The position numbers were made by a program, and so were the translations under genes. A DNA stretch of 6,485 nucleotides from Vicinamibacteria bacterium (GTDB lineage Bacteria; Acidobacteriota; Vicinamibacteria; Vicinamibacterales; 2-12-FULL-66-21): positions 1 through 6,485 of the forward strand of contig JAICSD010000263.1 in assembly GCA_025937075.1 (NCBI GenBank). Reading direction: 5' to 3'. This document shows positions 6,442-6,485 of the stretch, piece by piece. How positions within the stretch are numbered: the first letter of the stretch is position 1; every line of letters starts with the position of its first letter. The notes under the pieces are model-generated. The model saw only the letters and a list, made by a program, of their open reading frames with translations, had not been told where the DNA came from and searched no databases.

Positions 6442-6485
6442 TGCCGCTCGCAGCGATGCTCGCCGTTGCCATGATCGTCACCGTC
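6438..6485 (+). CDS. Start of a membrane or exported protein (3' end outside window)
   Basis: Sixteen codons are visible, MMPLAAMLAVAMIVTV, a hydrophobic start typical of a signal peptide or first membrane helix. The ATG at 6438 (or 6441, same frame) overlaps the HEAT-protein stop in an ATGA arrangement, with GAGG just upstream, so the two genes are probably translated from one message. The family cannot be told. By its position it is a further member of the HEAT/M56 cluster. Confidence 0.6.
   Translation, partial: MMPLAAMLAVAMIVTV

Overview
The window is GC-rich and gene-dense and looks like a chromosomal segment of an acidobacterium or close relative (possibly Vicinamibacteria-like). This is an inference from four features: a MacB/FtsX-type permease tail of the kind abundant in Acidobacteriota, a Tat-exported Gfo/Idh/MocA oxidoreductase, a BlaI-type repressor paired with an M56 membrane peptidase, and HEAT-repeat proteins. 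No rRNA, tRNA, CRISPR array or insertion sequence was seen.

Left part (1-2951). The 3' end of an ABC-type permease (1-669, +) is followed by a secreted Cys-phosphatase-like protein (809-1411, +). That gene converges, with a 10-bp gap, on a Tat-signal Gfo/Idh/MocA oxidoreductase (1422-2771, -). Just upstream of the oxidoreductase, on the same strand, is a 51-codon ORF (2796-2951, -). It reads as the first 27 residues of the mechanosensitive channel MscL joined in frame to the Cys-rich tail found on some MscL proteins, with the middle of the channel missing. It has its own Shine-Dalgarno (SD) sequence and probably shares a transcript with the oxidoreductase gene.

Centre (2952-3079). A short AT-rich divergent intergenic region holds a sigma70-like promoter facing right. 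An 18-bp inverted repeat overlaps its -10 element.

Right part (3080-6485, +). This is a compact cluster: a BlaI/MecI/CopY-family repressor, then (4 bp later) an M56 (BlaR1-like) integral-membrane metallopeptidase. Its C-terminal region, where BlaR1 carries a penicillin-binding sensor, is instead eight 31-residue HEAT repeats. A hairpin and a second copy (14 of 18 bases) of the operator-like inverted repeat come next. They precede an exported five-repeat HEAT protein that ends in a His-Pro/Asn-Pro tail. The start of a further membrane or exported protein overlaps its stop codon by 4 bp and runs off the window.

Working model (inference): the M56 protein senses an envelope signal through its HEAT array and inactivates the BlaI-type repressor by proteolysis. 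This would relieve repression at the two related operator-like sites, one before the regulator genes and one before the exported HEAT protein. The signal may be a protein, possibly the neighbouring HEAT protein or its partner.
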